Program-made: the position numbers and the translations under genes | Shown here: one piece after another, positions 1 to 6,782 of the stretch | Position numbering within the stretch: the stretch's first letter is position 1 | Layout of the letters: the number at the start of each line of letters is the position of its first letter | DNA from: a virus | IMG/VR virus record: IMGVR_UViG_3300048586_000117 | Location: 1-32,918 of that record | DNA length: 32,918 nucleotides | Reading direction: 5' to 3' (one strand) | Notes under the pieces: generated by a model | Database searches by the model: none | Told to the model about the DNA's origin: nothing | What the model saw: the letters and a program-made list of their open reading frames with translations, nothing else

Positions 1-162
1 TCGTATTGTGCAGGCGGATTGTCGTCATCGGCGCGGGTCTCCAACTTCCCCGTGCGCAGGGCAATACCCGCTTTGCGCCACGAAGAAAACAGGACAGGTG
101 CCGCAGGCACGGCCCAAAATGCGAAACCCCCCGGAAAGTTCCGAGGCGCTTCGACGTATGGA

Positions 163-212
163 TGGTGGGCGATAACGGATTTGAACCGCTGACATCTTCG
201 ATGTGAACGAAG
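163..212 (-). other. Prophage attachment site: 3' half of tRNA-Val(CAC)
   Basis: Read on the minus strand, this 50-nt piece starts exactly at the anticodon stem (CTTCG, loop TTCACAT, CGAAG). It continues through a 5-nt variable loop, a T arm with loop TTCAAAT, the 3' acceptor strand ATCGCCC and ACCA. The anticodon is CAC, for valine. The 5' half (acceptor, D arm) is missing and replaced by unrelated sequence from 213 on. Tyrosine integrases commonly target the 3' half of tRNA genes and regenerate the gene at one end, leaving a fragment like this at the other. Just left, at 132-143, the short palindrome CGGAA-AG-TTCCG may be the old tRNA terminator. Nothing else is recognised in 1-162, which should be host chromosome. 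Confidence 0.85.
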
Positions 213-374
213 CCACCCCCACGCAACCTGCGGAAACTCGTTAAAAGGAACGCTATTTAAACGGCTTACGTTGGCGGTTTTCGTGATCTGTTCACGTCTG
301 CACCAGTTCAATGAACCGAGGAACACTTCGTTAGTCAGCCTTCGCCAAGCTCGCGCTGCGGCACAACAGAGCAC

Positions 375-482
375 ATGGATATGCAGTGCCGTGTGCCGAG
401 CGCCAAGGATTTGCAGGGCTTGACCGTCAGGCGCCCGGTCACGCAGGTTGTGCGTTGGATATGGCGCGATGAGAGGGCCTGA
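375..482 (+). CDS. Small ORF (35 aa) directly upstream of the SRAP gene
   Basis: A 35-codon frame opens with ATG at 375 and stops with TGA at 480-482, two bases before the SRAP start codon. Such close spacing would allow translational coupling. The product is basic and Val/Arg-rich (C-terminus VVRWIWRDERA) with no recognisable domain. No clear ribosome binding site precedes it. It may be a short leader, a small protein, or chance. The flanking stretch 213-374 shows nothing else. Confidence 0.3.
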   Translation: MDMQCRVPSAKDLQGLTVRRPVTQVVRWIWRDERA

Positions 483-484
483 CG

Positions 485-1108
485 ATGTGCAACTTCTACA
501 CCTCAACACGGGCTGTCGACGCGATGCGGCAACTGTTTCCCGGCCGCACCTGGATCAACCTTGCAGGAAACCTGGAGCCGGGTGACGTCTATCCGGACCG
601 CATTGCGCCGATCATCCGATCCGATGGCGATGGCCTCGCGCTGCAGATGGCACGGTGGGGTCTGCCTTCCCCGCCACAGTTCCACAGCTCGTCTGGCATC
701 GACCGCGGCGTCACCAACGTGCGCAACACTGGGTCACCCCATTGGCGGCGGTGGTTGGGCCCCGAGCATCGCTGCCTCGTTCCCTTCACAAAATTCGCCG
801 AACCGAGGCCGGGCGGCCGAGGTGCCGGGAATGCGTGGTTTGAGATGGCGGATGATCAACCCGCATTCTTTGCCGGGATATGGGTGCCGCGCTGGACGTC
901 GATCCGCAAGCTGAAGGACGGCGAGACGACCGACGACCTCTTTGGTTTCCTGACCTGCGAGCCCAATGCCGTGGTCGCACCCATCCATCCAAAGGCCATG
1001 CCGGTGATCCTGATCGAGCCGGAAGAATGGGACGTCTGGATCCGCGCGCCGTGGACAGAGGCGAAGGGGATGCAGCGGCCCTTTCAAGGCCGCCTCTACC
1101 TTACTTGA
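485..1108 (+). CDS. SRAP / HMCES-YedK family DNA-protein crosslink protein
   Basis: The 207-aa product matches the SOS-response-associated peptidase (SRAP) family. These proteins bind abasic sites in single-stranded DNA and shield them by a thiazolidine bond through the N-terminal cysteine. The start is fixed by biology: translation must begin M-C so that Cys2 becomes the N-terminus after Met removal, and the protein starts MCNFY. Other family residues are present: Asn78 in TNVRN, Glu106 in the FAEP segment, and His168 in HPKAMPVIL, the usual H-x-R/K-M-P block. Length is normal (about 200-240 aa). The gene stands alone between the attachment site and a converging small gene. Its role in a phage could be genome protection during replication or lysogen fitness. 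It is not an error-prone polymerase cassette, because no umuC/dinP partner is present. Confidence 0.9.
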   Translation: MCNFYTSTRAVDAMRQLFPGRTWINLAGNLEPGDVYPDRIAPIIRSDGDGLALQMARWGLPSPPQFHSSSGIDRGVTNVRNTGSPHWRRWLGPEHRCLVPFTKFAEPRPGGRGAGNAWFEMADDQPAFFAGIWVPRWTSIRKLKDGETTDDLFGFLTCEPNAVVAPIHPKAMPVILIEPEEWDVWIRAPWTEAKGMQRPFQGRLYLT

Positions 1109-1135
1109 TGGCCGCCTGATCGTGAATATGAGGCA

Positions 1136-1342
1136 TCACAGCGCGGAGCCTCGAACCGGTGCTAGCGCTTCAGCCATGGAACTCGCACTCCCGCGATCGT
1201 TCCAGGCGTCGCACACCCAGTTGCGGGGCCCCTGCATGTTTCTTGCCTGAAACACGCGCCCGACCGGCACGCCGCTGCGCAGGCCCTCACGGTCTCCGGG
1301 ATCAGACCGGCCACCAATGATCGTCGGGCGTTGTGTCCACAT
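1136..1342 (-). CDS. Small conserved-looking protein (68 aa), function unknown
   Basis: The minus-strand frame could extend upstream to 1456, but the ATG at 1342 fits better. The C-terminal half has the layout VGRVFQ...GPRNWVCDAWN...GSASSMAEALAPVRG. This resembles a widespread family of small alphaproteobacterial proteins with the pattern V-G-R-I/V ... G-P ... W-x-W ... G-x-A-x-S ... E-A, whose function is not known. It converges tail to tail with the SRAP gene, 27 bases apart. No convincing Shine-Dalgarno precedes the ATG, so the start is uncertain. The upstream 1343-1516 region shows no other gene. Confidence 0.45.
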   Translation of the reverse strand: MWTQRPTIIGGRSDPGDREGLRSGVPVGRVFQARNMQGPRNWVCDAWNDRGSASSMAEALAPVRGSAL

Positions 1343-1516
1343 GCGTGGAATAGGTTTCTGTGATGGTCGCGTCAACTTCAGGGTCCATGGCTGACAGACA
1401 ACGGCCCGGGCAACGCCTTGGCCGCTATCTGCGGCGCTGCCATCTTTCGGCTGCATTTAGCCTCTATACACGTTTTCTATGGCAATCTGTCGCGAACGCG
1501 GGCAGAAGGCGGGAAA

Positions 1517-1596
1517 AACCGTAGCCAAATCACTTTGGCTTGTGGTTTCCTTTACACATACGAATTTCGACACCAGATCCAACTGGTGCCAACTGG
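1517..1596 (+). promoter_or_regulatory. Nested inverted repeat and tandem 8-mers upstream of the Fic module
   Basis: GCCAAA (1524-1529) and TTTGGC (1534-1539) form a perfect dyad. It is extended outward by AACC (1517-1520) and GGTT (1543-1546). Further down, CCAACTGG occurs twice with a 10-bp period (1579-1586 and 1589-1596), placing both copies on one face of the helix. The pair lies just before the start codon of the small gene that precedes Fic. This is the kind of layout expected for an autoregulatory operator of a toxin-antitoxin promoter, but no repressor is known. Confidence 0.45.
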
Positions 1597-1611
1597 CAAA
1601 GGATGGAGACC

Positions 1612-1812
1612 ATGTTGAACAACATGAACCTAGCATCGAATTCAGGACTGTTGCGCCGCCTGCAGGAGGCGGCAAGACGTGGGGTTACGGCTGAGGATCT
1701 ACACGCGCAACGGATATCGTTCATCGTCTCGTCGGTGAGCGATGAGCGGACAAAGGTCACCTCGGAGATGGTCGAGGCGGAGCTCAAGAAGATGAACGGC
1801 GAAGCGGCATAG
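1612..1812 (+). CDS. Small protein upstream of Fic, candidate antitoxin
   Basis: Start chosen at ATG 1612 behind GGAG (1605-1608). An ATG at 1603 and an upstream TTG at 1540 are also in frame, but only 1612 has an upstream match. The 66-aa product is helical and charged. Near its middle it carries S41-V-S-D-E45-R, which has the S-x-x-x-E core of the Fic inhibitory helix (canonical S/T-x-x-x-E-G/N) but Arg instead of Gly/Asn. The rest (TSEMVEAELKKMNGE) can be laid beside the C-terminus of VbhA-type antitoxins. The RISF....VTSEMV pattern also resembles a family of small rhizobial proteins of unknown function, so the antitoxin call leans on position. The Fic gene follows 16 bases downstream, evidently in the same operon. 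Confidence 0.55.
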   Translation: MLNNMNLASNSGLLRRLQEAARRGVTAEDLHAQRISFIVSSVSDERTKVTSEMVEAELKKMNGEAA

Positions 1813-1828
1813 GGTAGGCGATCGCTGT

Positions 1829-2548
1829 ATGATCCTGTTTGATTTGAGTGATTCAGAAGCTCACCCTGCTTATCAAGCCTTGGCGATCTCCAACGGGGAT
1901 CGCCAATTCAGCTTCCTTCTTTCGATCGTGTCTGCCGCAATTGACACGCAGCAAGCTTTCCTGTCGCAGGCCGTCCTGAAGGCACTGAATTTTCATGCCA
2001 TCGCGTGCCTGCACACCAATGCTGGCGAGTTCCGGCCCTGCGAGGTCCGCGTTGGTCCAGAGGGGCACCCAGACACCTATCACGCCCCAAACTACTTCCG
2101 CGTGCACGCGCTGATGGACAACTTCATCAACTATGTGAATGCGAACTGGAACAACGCCGACCCATTGAATCTTGCCGCCTTTGTGCTGTGGCGTCTTTGC
2201 GCCATCCATCCATTCATTAACGGGAATGGTCGAACTGCGAGGGCCGCAGCATACTTCACAATCTGCCTCAAGGCTGGCGGCTGGCTCCCAGGCAAAGAGA
2301 ATATGACCACGCTTTTGAAGCAGCACCCAAACTACACAAGTGCGCTCAAGCATGCCGACGCAACAGCCGCTGCGGGCAACCTTGATCTGTCGCCGCTGAT
2401 TGCCGTCATCGCGGATTGTGTGACGCAACAACTGGCGTCACGGGATGCTGACGATGATACCGTGATCGGTGAAGCCGATGATTACGTGGCTGGGGATGCC
2501 ACCGAGAGTGTTGGCGAGACCAAAGAGCCGGACCAGAACAATCAGTAG
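1829..2548 (+). CDS. Fic domain protein (predicted AMP-transferase / toxin)
   Basis: The 239-aa protein contains the Fic core. A flap segment, GEFRPCEVRVG (66-76), is followed by the catalytic loop HPFINGNGRTAR (127-138). His127 is the catalytic base, the GNGR anion hole binds the nucleotide phosphates, and Arg138 is the residue normally locked by an inhibitory glutamate. Fic enzymes usually transfer AMP from ATP to Ser/Thr/Tyr of a target. The metal-binding acidic residue usual at position 131 (HxFx-D/E-GNGR) is Asn here, so the chemistry or nucleotide choice may differ. The protein lacks an N-terminal or C-terminal S-x-x-x-E-G/N helix of its own. This fits a class I arrangement with a separate antitoxin encoded just upstream. 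The last 40 residues are acidic and probably disordered. Confidence 0.88.
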   Translation: MILFDLSDSEAHPAYQALAISNGDRQFSFLLSIVSAAIDTQQAFLSQAVLKALNFHAIACLHTNAGEFRPCEVRVGPEGHPDTYHAPNYFRVHALMDNFINYVNANWNNADPLNLAAFVLWRLCAIHPFINGNGRTARAAAYFTICLKAGGWLPGKENMTTLLKQHPNYTSALKHADATAAAGNLDLSPLIAVIADCVTQQLASRDADDDTVIGEADDYVAGDATESVGETKEPDQNNQ

Positions 2549-2637
2549 AATAACCAGCTCCAGAGTGCGATGGTCGTCTACTGATCTTCGCTGCGCTGCC
2601 CAGCATTCTACCGATTGAAGGGCTCTGACCGCTTGAG

Positions 2638-2862
2638 TCAGATGATGTCCCGCACCGTAATCTTCCCATCATACACGGTCTGTGCATGCGGCTCGGTCGC
2701 GCCCGCCCGGGCCTGTAGTTTCCACACCCCAAGTGTCAGCGCAGCCTTCGGAATCGTCGCGACGACGGTCCGCGGCGGAGTGATCGAGGTGCTGACCTCC
2801 AGTCTAGTATTGCCCTTGCGAACGGCGGCCGTTGACCATGTCAGGACGGGCGCATTGCCACC
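2638..2862 (-). pseudogene. C-terminal remnant of a phage tail/baseplate protein
   Basis: An open minus-strand frame without a plausible start codon runs from a TGA at 2863-2865 to a TGA at 2638-2640. Its last about 68 residues look like the end of the small beta-sandwich domain often found in Rhodobacterales phage tail genes: NAPVLTWSTA, then a hydrophobic-alternating stretch, then the ending VYDGKITVRDII. It lies downstream of the terminator that closes the tail operon, so it is probably not expressed from it. It looks like a truncated relic of an extra tail gene. The remaining sequence between 2549 and 3002 holds only this and the terminator hairpins. Confidence 0.42.
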
Positions 2863-2907
2863 TCAGTTGTTCGGTTGTGGAGGCGCTTGACGCCATCCAA
2901 CGGCAAC

Positions 2908-2962
2908 CCGCCAGAAGGCGGTCAGAGCGCGTCCCGCGTTGATGCTCACCGGGGCGCGCTCT
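2908..2962 (-). terminator. Terminator hairpins closing the late operon
   Basis: Two hairpins follow the last tail gene on the minus strand. The first is long: AGAGCGCG (2924-2931) pairs with CGCGCTCT (2955-2962), and CCC/GGG pairs inside extend it. The second is compact: CCGCC (2908-2912), a 4-base loop, then GGCGG (2917-2921), followed on the minus strand by GTTGCCGTT. T-tracts are weak, so this may be partly Rho-dependent, and the long stem could act in both directions. Confidence 0.6.
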
Positions 2963-3002
2963 GCTGTCATGATACAGGAGGCGGGGGACGGGGGGGAAGC
3001 CA

Positions 3003-4925
3003 TCAAGGCTTCACCGCATCCATGATCACGCACCAGTTATACAGCGGATAACTGGCCCCTGAAATCAGCGCCGTCCTGCTATCGGTGTCACGCAAGTTGC
3101 CAAGCGCATATGGCGAGTTATTCGGCACCGTCATGCCGGATCGTCCCCACCCATAGCCGAGGCGTGACCCGGCAGAAGCGGGTGCGGACAGGCTGAGCGT
3201 GATGGCTGACCCTACAAGTGAGACGCCGCTGATGATGTTCTGCAACGTGGTGTCGTCAGACGCCCACACGTCGAAGCCCATATTCGCCACGGCAGGGATA
3301 TTCGTAGTGTCGAAGGCATAGGTTCCGGTGCCGCCAGTCACTTCCAAAACAATCTCGGTGTCAGTCCATGACGTCACAGACCAGCGCACGGGGGCATGGG
3401 TTCCAGCCTCGATGTCCATCATCGTTTTGGCGAAGTATTCGCCCTTCATCTTCTGACCGAGCGTGCTCATGTGCGTGCCGTTGCGCCACTGCACCTGATA
3501 CAGGGGGAATATATCGACTGTCGCGTCTGCGTCAGCCACCGCAAGCTGACTAAGGCTAACGCTTGGGAAGCCCCCGGATGCTTGCCGAGATTGACACATT
3601 TGCCCGATGACAGTTCGAGGGTTTGCACCGGCATAGCCAGCCGTCACGCCTTGGGTTTTCACCTTGTCGATCAGCGTTACAAGCTTCGGCGCATAGGCCC
3701 CACGCGCGTCCCCAGCGTTCGAGAAGCCATGAACCCACCACAGCCAATCGAATGTCGCATCCTCGCCAGTCACGACTTTGGACCCGTTGATGTCCAACGC
3801 CGCCCGGTCCCAGTGCGCACTGTTGGTCAGCGTTTCGATATTCACGCCGTTCACTCCTGGGTGAATTGCGAAATACCGCCTGCCCAGCATGCGCCAATCA
3901 GTTTCGCCAATTTCGGCCAGCTTGCGGTCAACCAGCCGTCCCAAGCCGTGGTTCATGCCGCTTTCATAGACACGCTCACGTAGCAGTTGCGTCGTGGTGC
4001 GGTCTACGCCGCCAATATCGCTCTCAGCTACCCAGCTCTCCAAAGACTTGCCGAAGCTGCGGTTGCCGTGCTTGGTGTAGATGCTTTCCGCCGTGGTTTC
4101 CAAGCCGACCGAGTTGCTTTGCCCGTAGTGCATCACAACGGAATATGGCGGTGCCGGTTGCTGGAATGTGCTGTCGAGGATTTGCTGCCAGCGCCCGAGG
4201 ACCGCCATGATCTGGGCTTCGGTGAGTTCCCGGTTGATCGTCATCATGCCCCGGAATGTGCCGCTCGCCCAATCCGCCGCAGAGATCGTTCCGTCCCGCG
4301 TGCCGATCATCAACGGGTTTGGAGACAGCGCCGCCCCGGTGTTGTCCGTCACGACAAGCGACGACCCGACATAGGCGCTGATCGACGTTGCCGCCGAGTT
4401 TCGCACCATGGCGAATGGCAACGCTTGGCCGCGATAGTCGCCTGATATGCTGTGCTGTGACGCCCCAAGATGGAGCGTCATGGCACCCGTGGTCTTGGTG
4501 ATGACAAAGGAGCACCTGTTCGACACACCGCTGCGCACCCCACCAAACAGCATACTTGTCGCGGCGGCGGGTTCGGCGGCGACGTCAAACGCCATCAGCA
4601 ACGTGAACGGCCCGCTGGCCGGCACAGTCCAACCTGTCGGGTATTTGTCGCTCGCACCGTCCAGCACTACCCCGGTTGTGCTGCGGATGCCTCGATCCGC
4701 CAGCGTGGCCTGAGAAATCAGCCCGCCGCCCACTTGCTCACGGATCGAATGGACCGCCTCGCCAATCGCCGCCGGGGTTACGCCAGCATCGGAATACATG
4801 TGTTCCGGCGTGGCCTCAATCAGACGACCAGCGTATCCGCCCTCAAACAAAGAGAGCGCATCATACAACTGCGCGCCCCGCGCCCGCAGGATGAAAGGCG
4901 ACCGCAGCCGCATGAGGTCAAGCAT
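3003..4925 (-). CDS. Tail protein with SGNH/SASA-type esterase domain
   Basis: A 640-aa protein at the distal end of the tail module. Residues about 95-250 look like a concanavalin/laminin-G-type beta sandwich (GPFTLLMAF...RELTEAQI). Residues about 260-500 carry the signatures of the sialate O-acetylesterase-like SGNH family: GQSN at 268-271 with Ser270 as predicted nucleophile, a WWVHGFSNAGD block (396-406), and the His485 block NGTHMSTLG. A C-terminal beta-rich region completes it. Such enzymes remove acetyl groups from surface sugars, so this is likely a receptor-binding or spike protein that trims host polysaccharide during adsorption. The residue three before the catalytic His, usually Asp, is Asn482 here. 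The start overlaps the previous gene by 8 bases. Confidence 0.78.
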   Translation of the reverse strand: MLDLMRLRSPFILRARGAQLYDALSLFEGGYAGRLIEATPEHMYSDAGVTPAAIGEAVHSIREQVGGGLISQATLADRGIRSTTGVVLDGASDKYPTGWTVPASGPFTLLMAFDVAAEPAAATSMLFGGVRSGVSNRCSFVITKTTGAMTLHLGASQHSISGDYRGQALPFAMVRNSAATSISAYVGSSLVVTDNTGAALSPNPLMIGTRDGTISAADWASGTFRGMMTINRELTEAQIMAVLGRWQQILDSTFQQPAPPYSVVMHYGQSNSVGLETTAESIYTKHGNRSFGKSLESWVAESDIGGVDRTTTQLLRERVYESGMNHGLGRLVDRKLAEIGETDWRMLGRRYFAIHPGVNGVNIETLTNSAHWDRAALDINGSKVVTGEDATFDWLWWVHGFSNAGDARGAYAPKLVTLIDKVKTQGVTAGYAGANPRTVIGQMCQSRQASGGFPSVSLSQLAVADADATVDIFPLYQVQWRNGTHMSTLGQKMKGEYFAKTMMDIEAGTHAPVRWSVTSWTDTEIVLEVTGGTGTYAFDTTNIPAVANMGFDVWASDDTTLQNIISGVSLVGSAITLSLSAPASAGSRLGYGWGRSGMTVPNNSPYALGNLRDTDSRTALISGASYPLYNWCVIMDAVKP

Positions 4926-5205
4926 GGCTGACGCTCACGGCAACAGGCATATCCGCGTATACGTAGACACGGTTTGCGCCGGGGACTCCCGGGAAGAGCT
5001 GCGCCAACGTCAAGTCAGCCGCAATCGCGCCATATGGCAACAACAGAATGGCGCCGTCGATACTGGTCGGTGCGACGGCGCCGACCGTCGCCTTAAAGCG
5101 TGCCTCATACGCACCGTGCACTTGGATTCTGACCGCAGTCACATCCGCATCTGTCACAAGCACCCACTGCCCTACAGGAATGTTGATTGTGGTATTTCTC
5201 GGCAT
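4918..5205 (-). CDS. Small phage protein (95 aa), probably structural
   Basis: The product starts MPRNTTINIPVG and is rich in short beta strands, with no charged clusters, signal peptide or membrane segment. It lies between the lysis genes and the SGNH tail protein and overlaps the latter by 8 bases, so it is translated with it. An AGGGA ribosome binding site stands 5 bases before the ATG. The size and composition suit a small decoration or tail-adapter protein that may serve the neighbouring fibre, but this is inference only. Confidence 0.65.
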   Translation of the reverse strand: MPRNTTINIPVGQWVLVTDADVTAVRIQVHGAYEARFKATVGAVAPTSIDGAILLLPYGAIAADLTLAQLFPGVPGANRVYVYADMPVAVSVSHA

Positions 5206-5218
5206 GTTTTTCCCTCAT

Positions 5219-5305
5219 TCACAGAATGCAGATCCAGATCACCGCCCCCGCCAGCAAGGCAGGGGCGATCCACCAGCCCGAAGGCCAGTCTTGGCGGGGC
5301 GTCAC
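5219..5305 (-). CDS. Tiny single-pass membrane protein (28 aa) in the lysis region
   Basis: A GTG start overlaps the stop codon of the upstream holin-like gene (GTGA). The frame encodes a polar head (TPRQDWPSG) followed by a continuous hydrophobic stretch (WWIAPALLAGAVIWICIL) to the stop. AAGG lies a few bases upstream, inside the end of the preceding gene. The layout, stop/start overlap and single transmembrane helix in a lysis cassette support a real gene. It could modulate the holin or help outer-membrane disruption; no lipobox is present, so it is not a typical Rz1. Confidence 0.55.
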   Translation of the reverse strand: MTPRQDWPSGWWIAPALLAGAVIWICIL

Positions 5306-5637
5306 TTCAACGCCTTGATGGCCGCTCGGGCCTTGTCGAGAAGCACATCCTCGGTCGCACCGAGCTTCTTGATCGCGGTCGGGCTCGATCGCTTGGCGTA
5401 ATCGACAGCGGCCTTTACCGCCTCGGCCATGGGCGCGTTCGCAGGGGCCTGAGCGGCGCCCGTGGTGATGGCCTGATTGAGCGCATCACGCATGATGGCC
5501 TCGGCACGCAGGCCGACATAGCGGCGCACGGCAAAGAGCACGATCGCCAGCAGCGCAGAGAGACCGGTGGCGATCAGGTCGGTCAGCATCGGCGCAAGCA
5601 GAACCAGCGCCGAGTCGAGGTATTGCAGGACGTTCAT
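5302..5637 (-). CDS. Holin-like small membrane protein (111 aa)
   Basis: One strong hydrophobic segment lies at residues about 13-37 (LAPMLTDLIATGLSALLAIV...), followed by RRYVGL. A long helical, Ala/Lys-rich soluble tail ends KARAAIKALK. This topology, an N-terminal membrane helix plus a charged C-terminal tail with conserved-looking V-KK-..-A elements, resembles LLH-type phage holins. It is encoded between the endolysin and a 28-aa membrane peptide. Since a second, LydA-like holin candidate exists upstream of the endolysin, this one could instead be an antiholin or an inner-membrane spanin-like component. Confidence 0.65.
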   Translation of the reverse strand: MNVLQYLDSALVLLAPMLTDLIATGLSALLAIVLFAVRRYVGLRAEAIMRDALNQAITTGAAQAPANAPMAEAVKAAVDYAKRSSPTAIKKLGATEDVLLDKARAAIKALK

Positions 5638-5648
5638 GGGGTTTCCTT

Positions 5649-6350
5649 TCAGCCTTCAGGGAGAAGCGCGGCCCAGGTCTTGGGACCGCAGATGCCGTCA
5701 GCCGTCAGGCCTACGGATTTCTGGAATGCGCGCATGGCTGCATCGGTGCGGGCGCCGAACATGCCATCGGGCGTGACCTCATAGCCGGTGGCGGCCAGCA
5801 GGCCCTGCGCCTCGGCCACGGCCGCACCGCGCGAGCCGCGGCGGATCGCGGGATAATCGGGCTCGGGCGTCAGGGCATTTTCATAGTCCAGCGCGATATC
5901 GGCGATCTGGCGGGCGCAATCGGTGCCGTTGATGATGCGCCGTGCACTGACATAGTCGGCCTTGGCTGCGCCGATGTAGTGCGAGAGCTTCTTGCCGGTG
6001 AACCAGCCATCCCGCGAGCCGCGCACCAGCACCTCGGCCGCGATCTGCGGATCCATGGCGCGATCCGGATCGGTGATCAGGTCGACGCCGATCTCTTGCC
6101 CTGCGCGGATATAGTTCCGTTCCCAGGTCAGCTGCACGAAGCCGCGCCCATGCCACGGGTAATAGCGCAGACCCTGCCGGTACCGTTCAGCCTTGGCCCC
6201 GAGGTAATAGGCCTCTTCGACGGGCTGCATGGTCCGGTTGGTTTCCCAGAGGGACGTGGCCAGCACATAGGCCGTCTGTTGAATGGACAGGCCGAGCCGG
6301 TCGGCTGTCGCGATGATCAGCCGGGTGTGGCCCAGATCGAGGTCGGGCAT
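5649..6350 (-). CDS. Endolysin: GH19 chitinase-like lysozyme with peptidoglycan-binding domain
   Basis: The start is ATG 6350, behind GGAG with 7-base spacing; a TTG four codons upstream lies inside that region and is rejected. The 233-aa product has a GH19-type catalytic domain (residues about 8-150). It includes SLWET with Glu36 as the predicted acid, and the HGRGFVQLTWERNY block (67-80) typical of the family. Residues about 170-230 are a PG_binding_1 domain (RRGSRGAAVAEAQ...DGICGPKTWAAL). It should cleave the glycan strands of host peptidoglycan at the end of infection. There is no signal peptide, so release depends on a holin. It sits between two holin-like genes. Confidence 0.9.
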   Translation of the reverse strand: MPDLDLGHTRLIIATADRLGLSIQQTAYVLATSLWETNRTMQPVEEAYYLGAKAERYRQGLRYYPWHGRGFVQLTWERNYIRAGQEIGVDLITDPDRAMDPQIAAEVLVRGSRDGWFTGKKLSHYIGAAKADYVSARRIINGTDCARQIADIALDYENALTPEPDYPAIRRGSRGAAVAEAQGLLAATGYEVTPDGMFGARTDAAMRAFQKSVGLTADGICGPKTWAALLPEG

Positions 6351-6416
6351 TTCAGTCTCCAATGAAAAAGCCCCGCACGATGGCGGGGCCGTAGGGGGCG
6401 AAAAGGAACGGGCGGT

Positions 6417-6752
6417 TCAGACCTTGTTGCCCGCCGCGCCGATAACCCGGTCAATGATGTCGCGCGCGCCGCGCGGGCCGAGGTAGGACAGCGTTGCAAC
6501 GATGCCCGTGGTGACGGTTGACGACAGGCCGAGATAAGACCCAAGCGCCTCGCCCACGAACGCCATGCCAACAGCGGTCGGGACTTCCCAGATCAGGTGC
6601 AGGCCGATCAGCGGGCGCCGTCCGGCCCGGACCTCGCCACCGTGATAGATCAGCCGTCCAATCGCGGCGGCTGTCAGTGTGGCGCCTGCGGCGCCAGTCA
6701 GTGCTTGTATGGAGGCAATCAAGCCCCCGCCATTCGTGGGCGGCATTTCCAA
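6417..6752 (-). CDS. Holin, LydA / phage_holin_3-like (111 aa)
   Basis: The protein has several hydrophobic stretches (LTGAAGATLTAAAIGRLIYH; LIGLHLIWEVPTAVGMAFVG; LSSTVTTGIVATLSYLG). It also has the WEVP...GEALGSYLGL pattern of LydA-like (superfamily III) phage holins. It lies directly upstream of the endolysin. The start is a real question: AGGAG lies 7 bases before a TTG at 6752 and 13 bases before an ATG at 6746, so translation probably begins at TTG and possibly also at ATG. The two candidate products would begin M-E-M and M and differ by two residues, formally like the dual start of lambda S. Confidence 0.75.
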   Translation of the reverse strand: MEMPPTNGGGLIASIQALTGAAGATLTAAAIGRLIYHGGEVRAGRRPLIGLHLIWEVPTAVGMAFVGEALGSYLGLSSTVTTGIVATLSYLGPRGARDIIDRVIGAAGNKV

Positions 6753-6782
6753 TTCCGGTCTCCTGCGCGCGGTGGTAATTTG

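Noticed and set aside
6-206. 66-aa plus-strand ORF over the attachment site
   Set aside because: It runs through the tRNA fragment in antisense and has no coding features.
2615-2890. Plus-strand 91-aa ORF
   Set aside because: Its complement carries the phage-like C-terminal frame with sensible codon use; the plus-strand product has no features.
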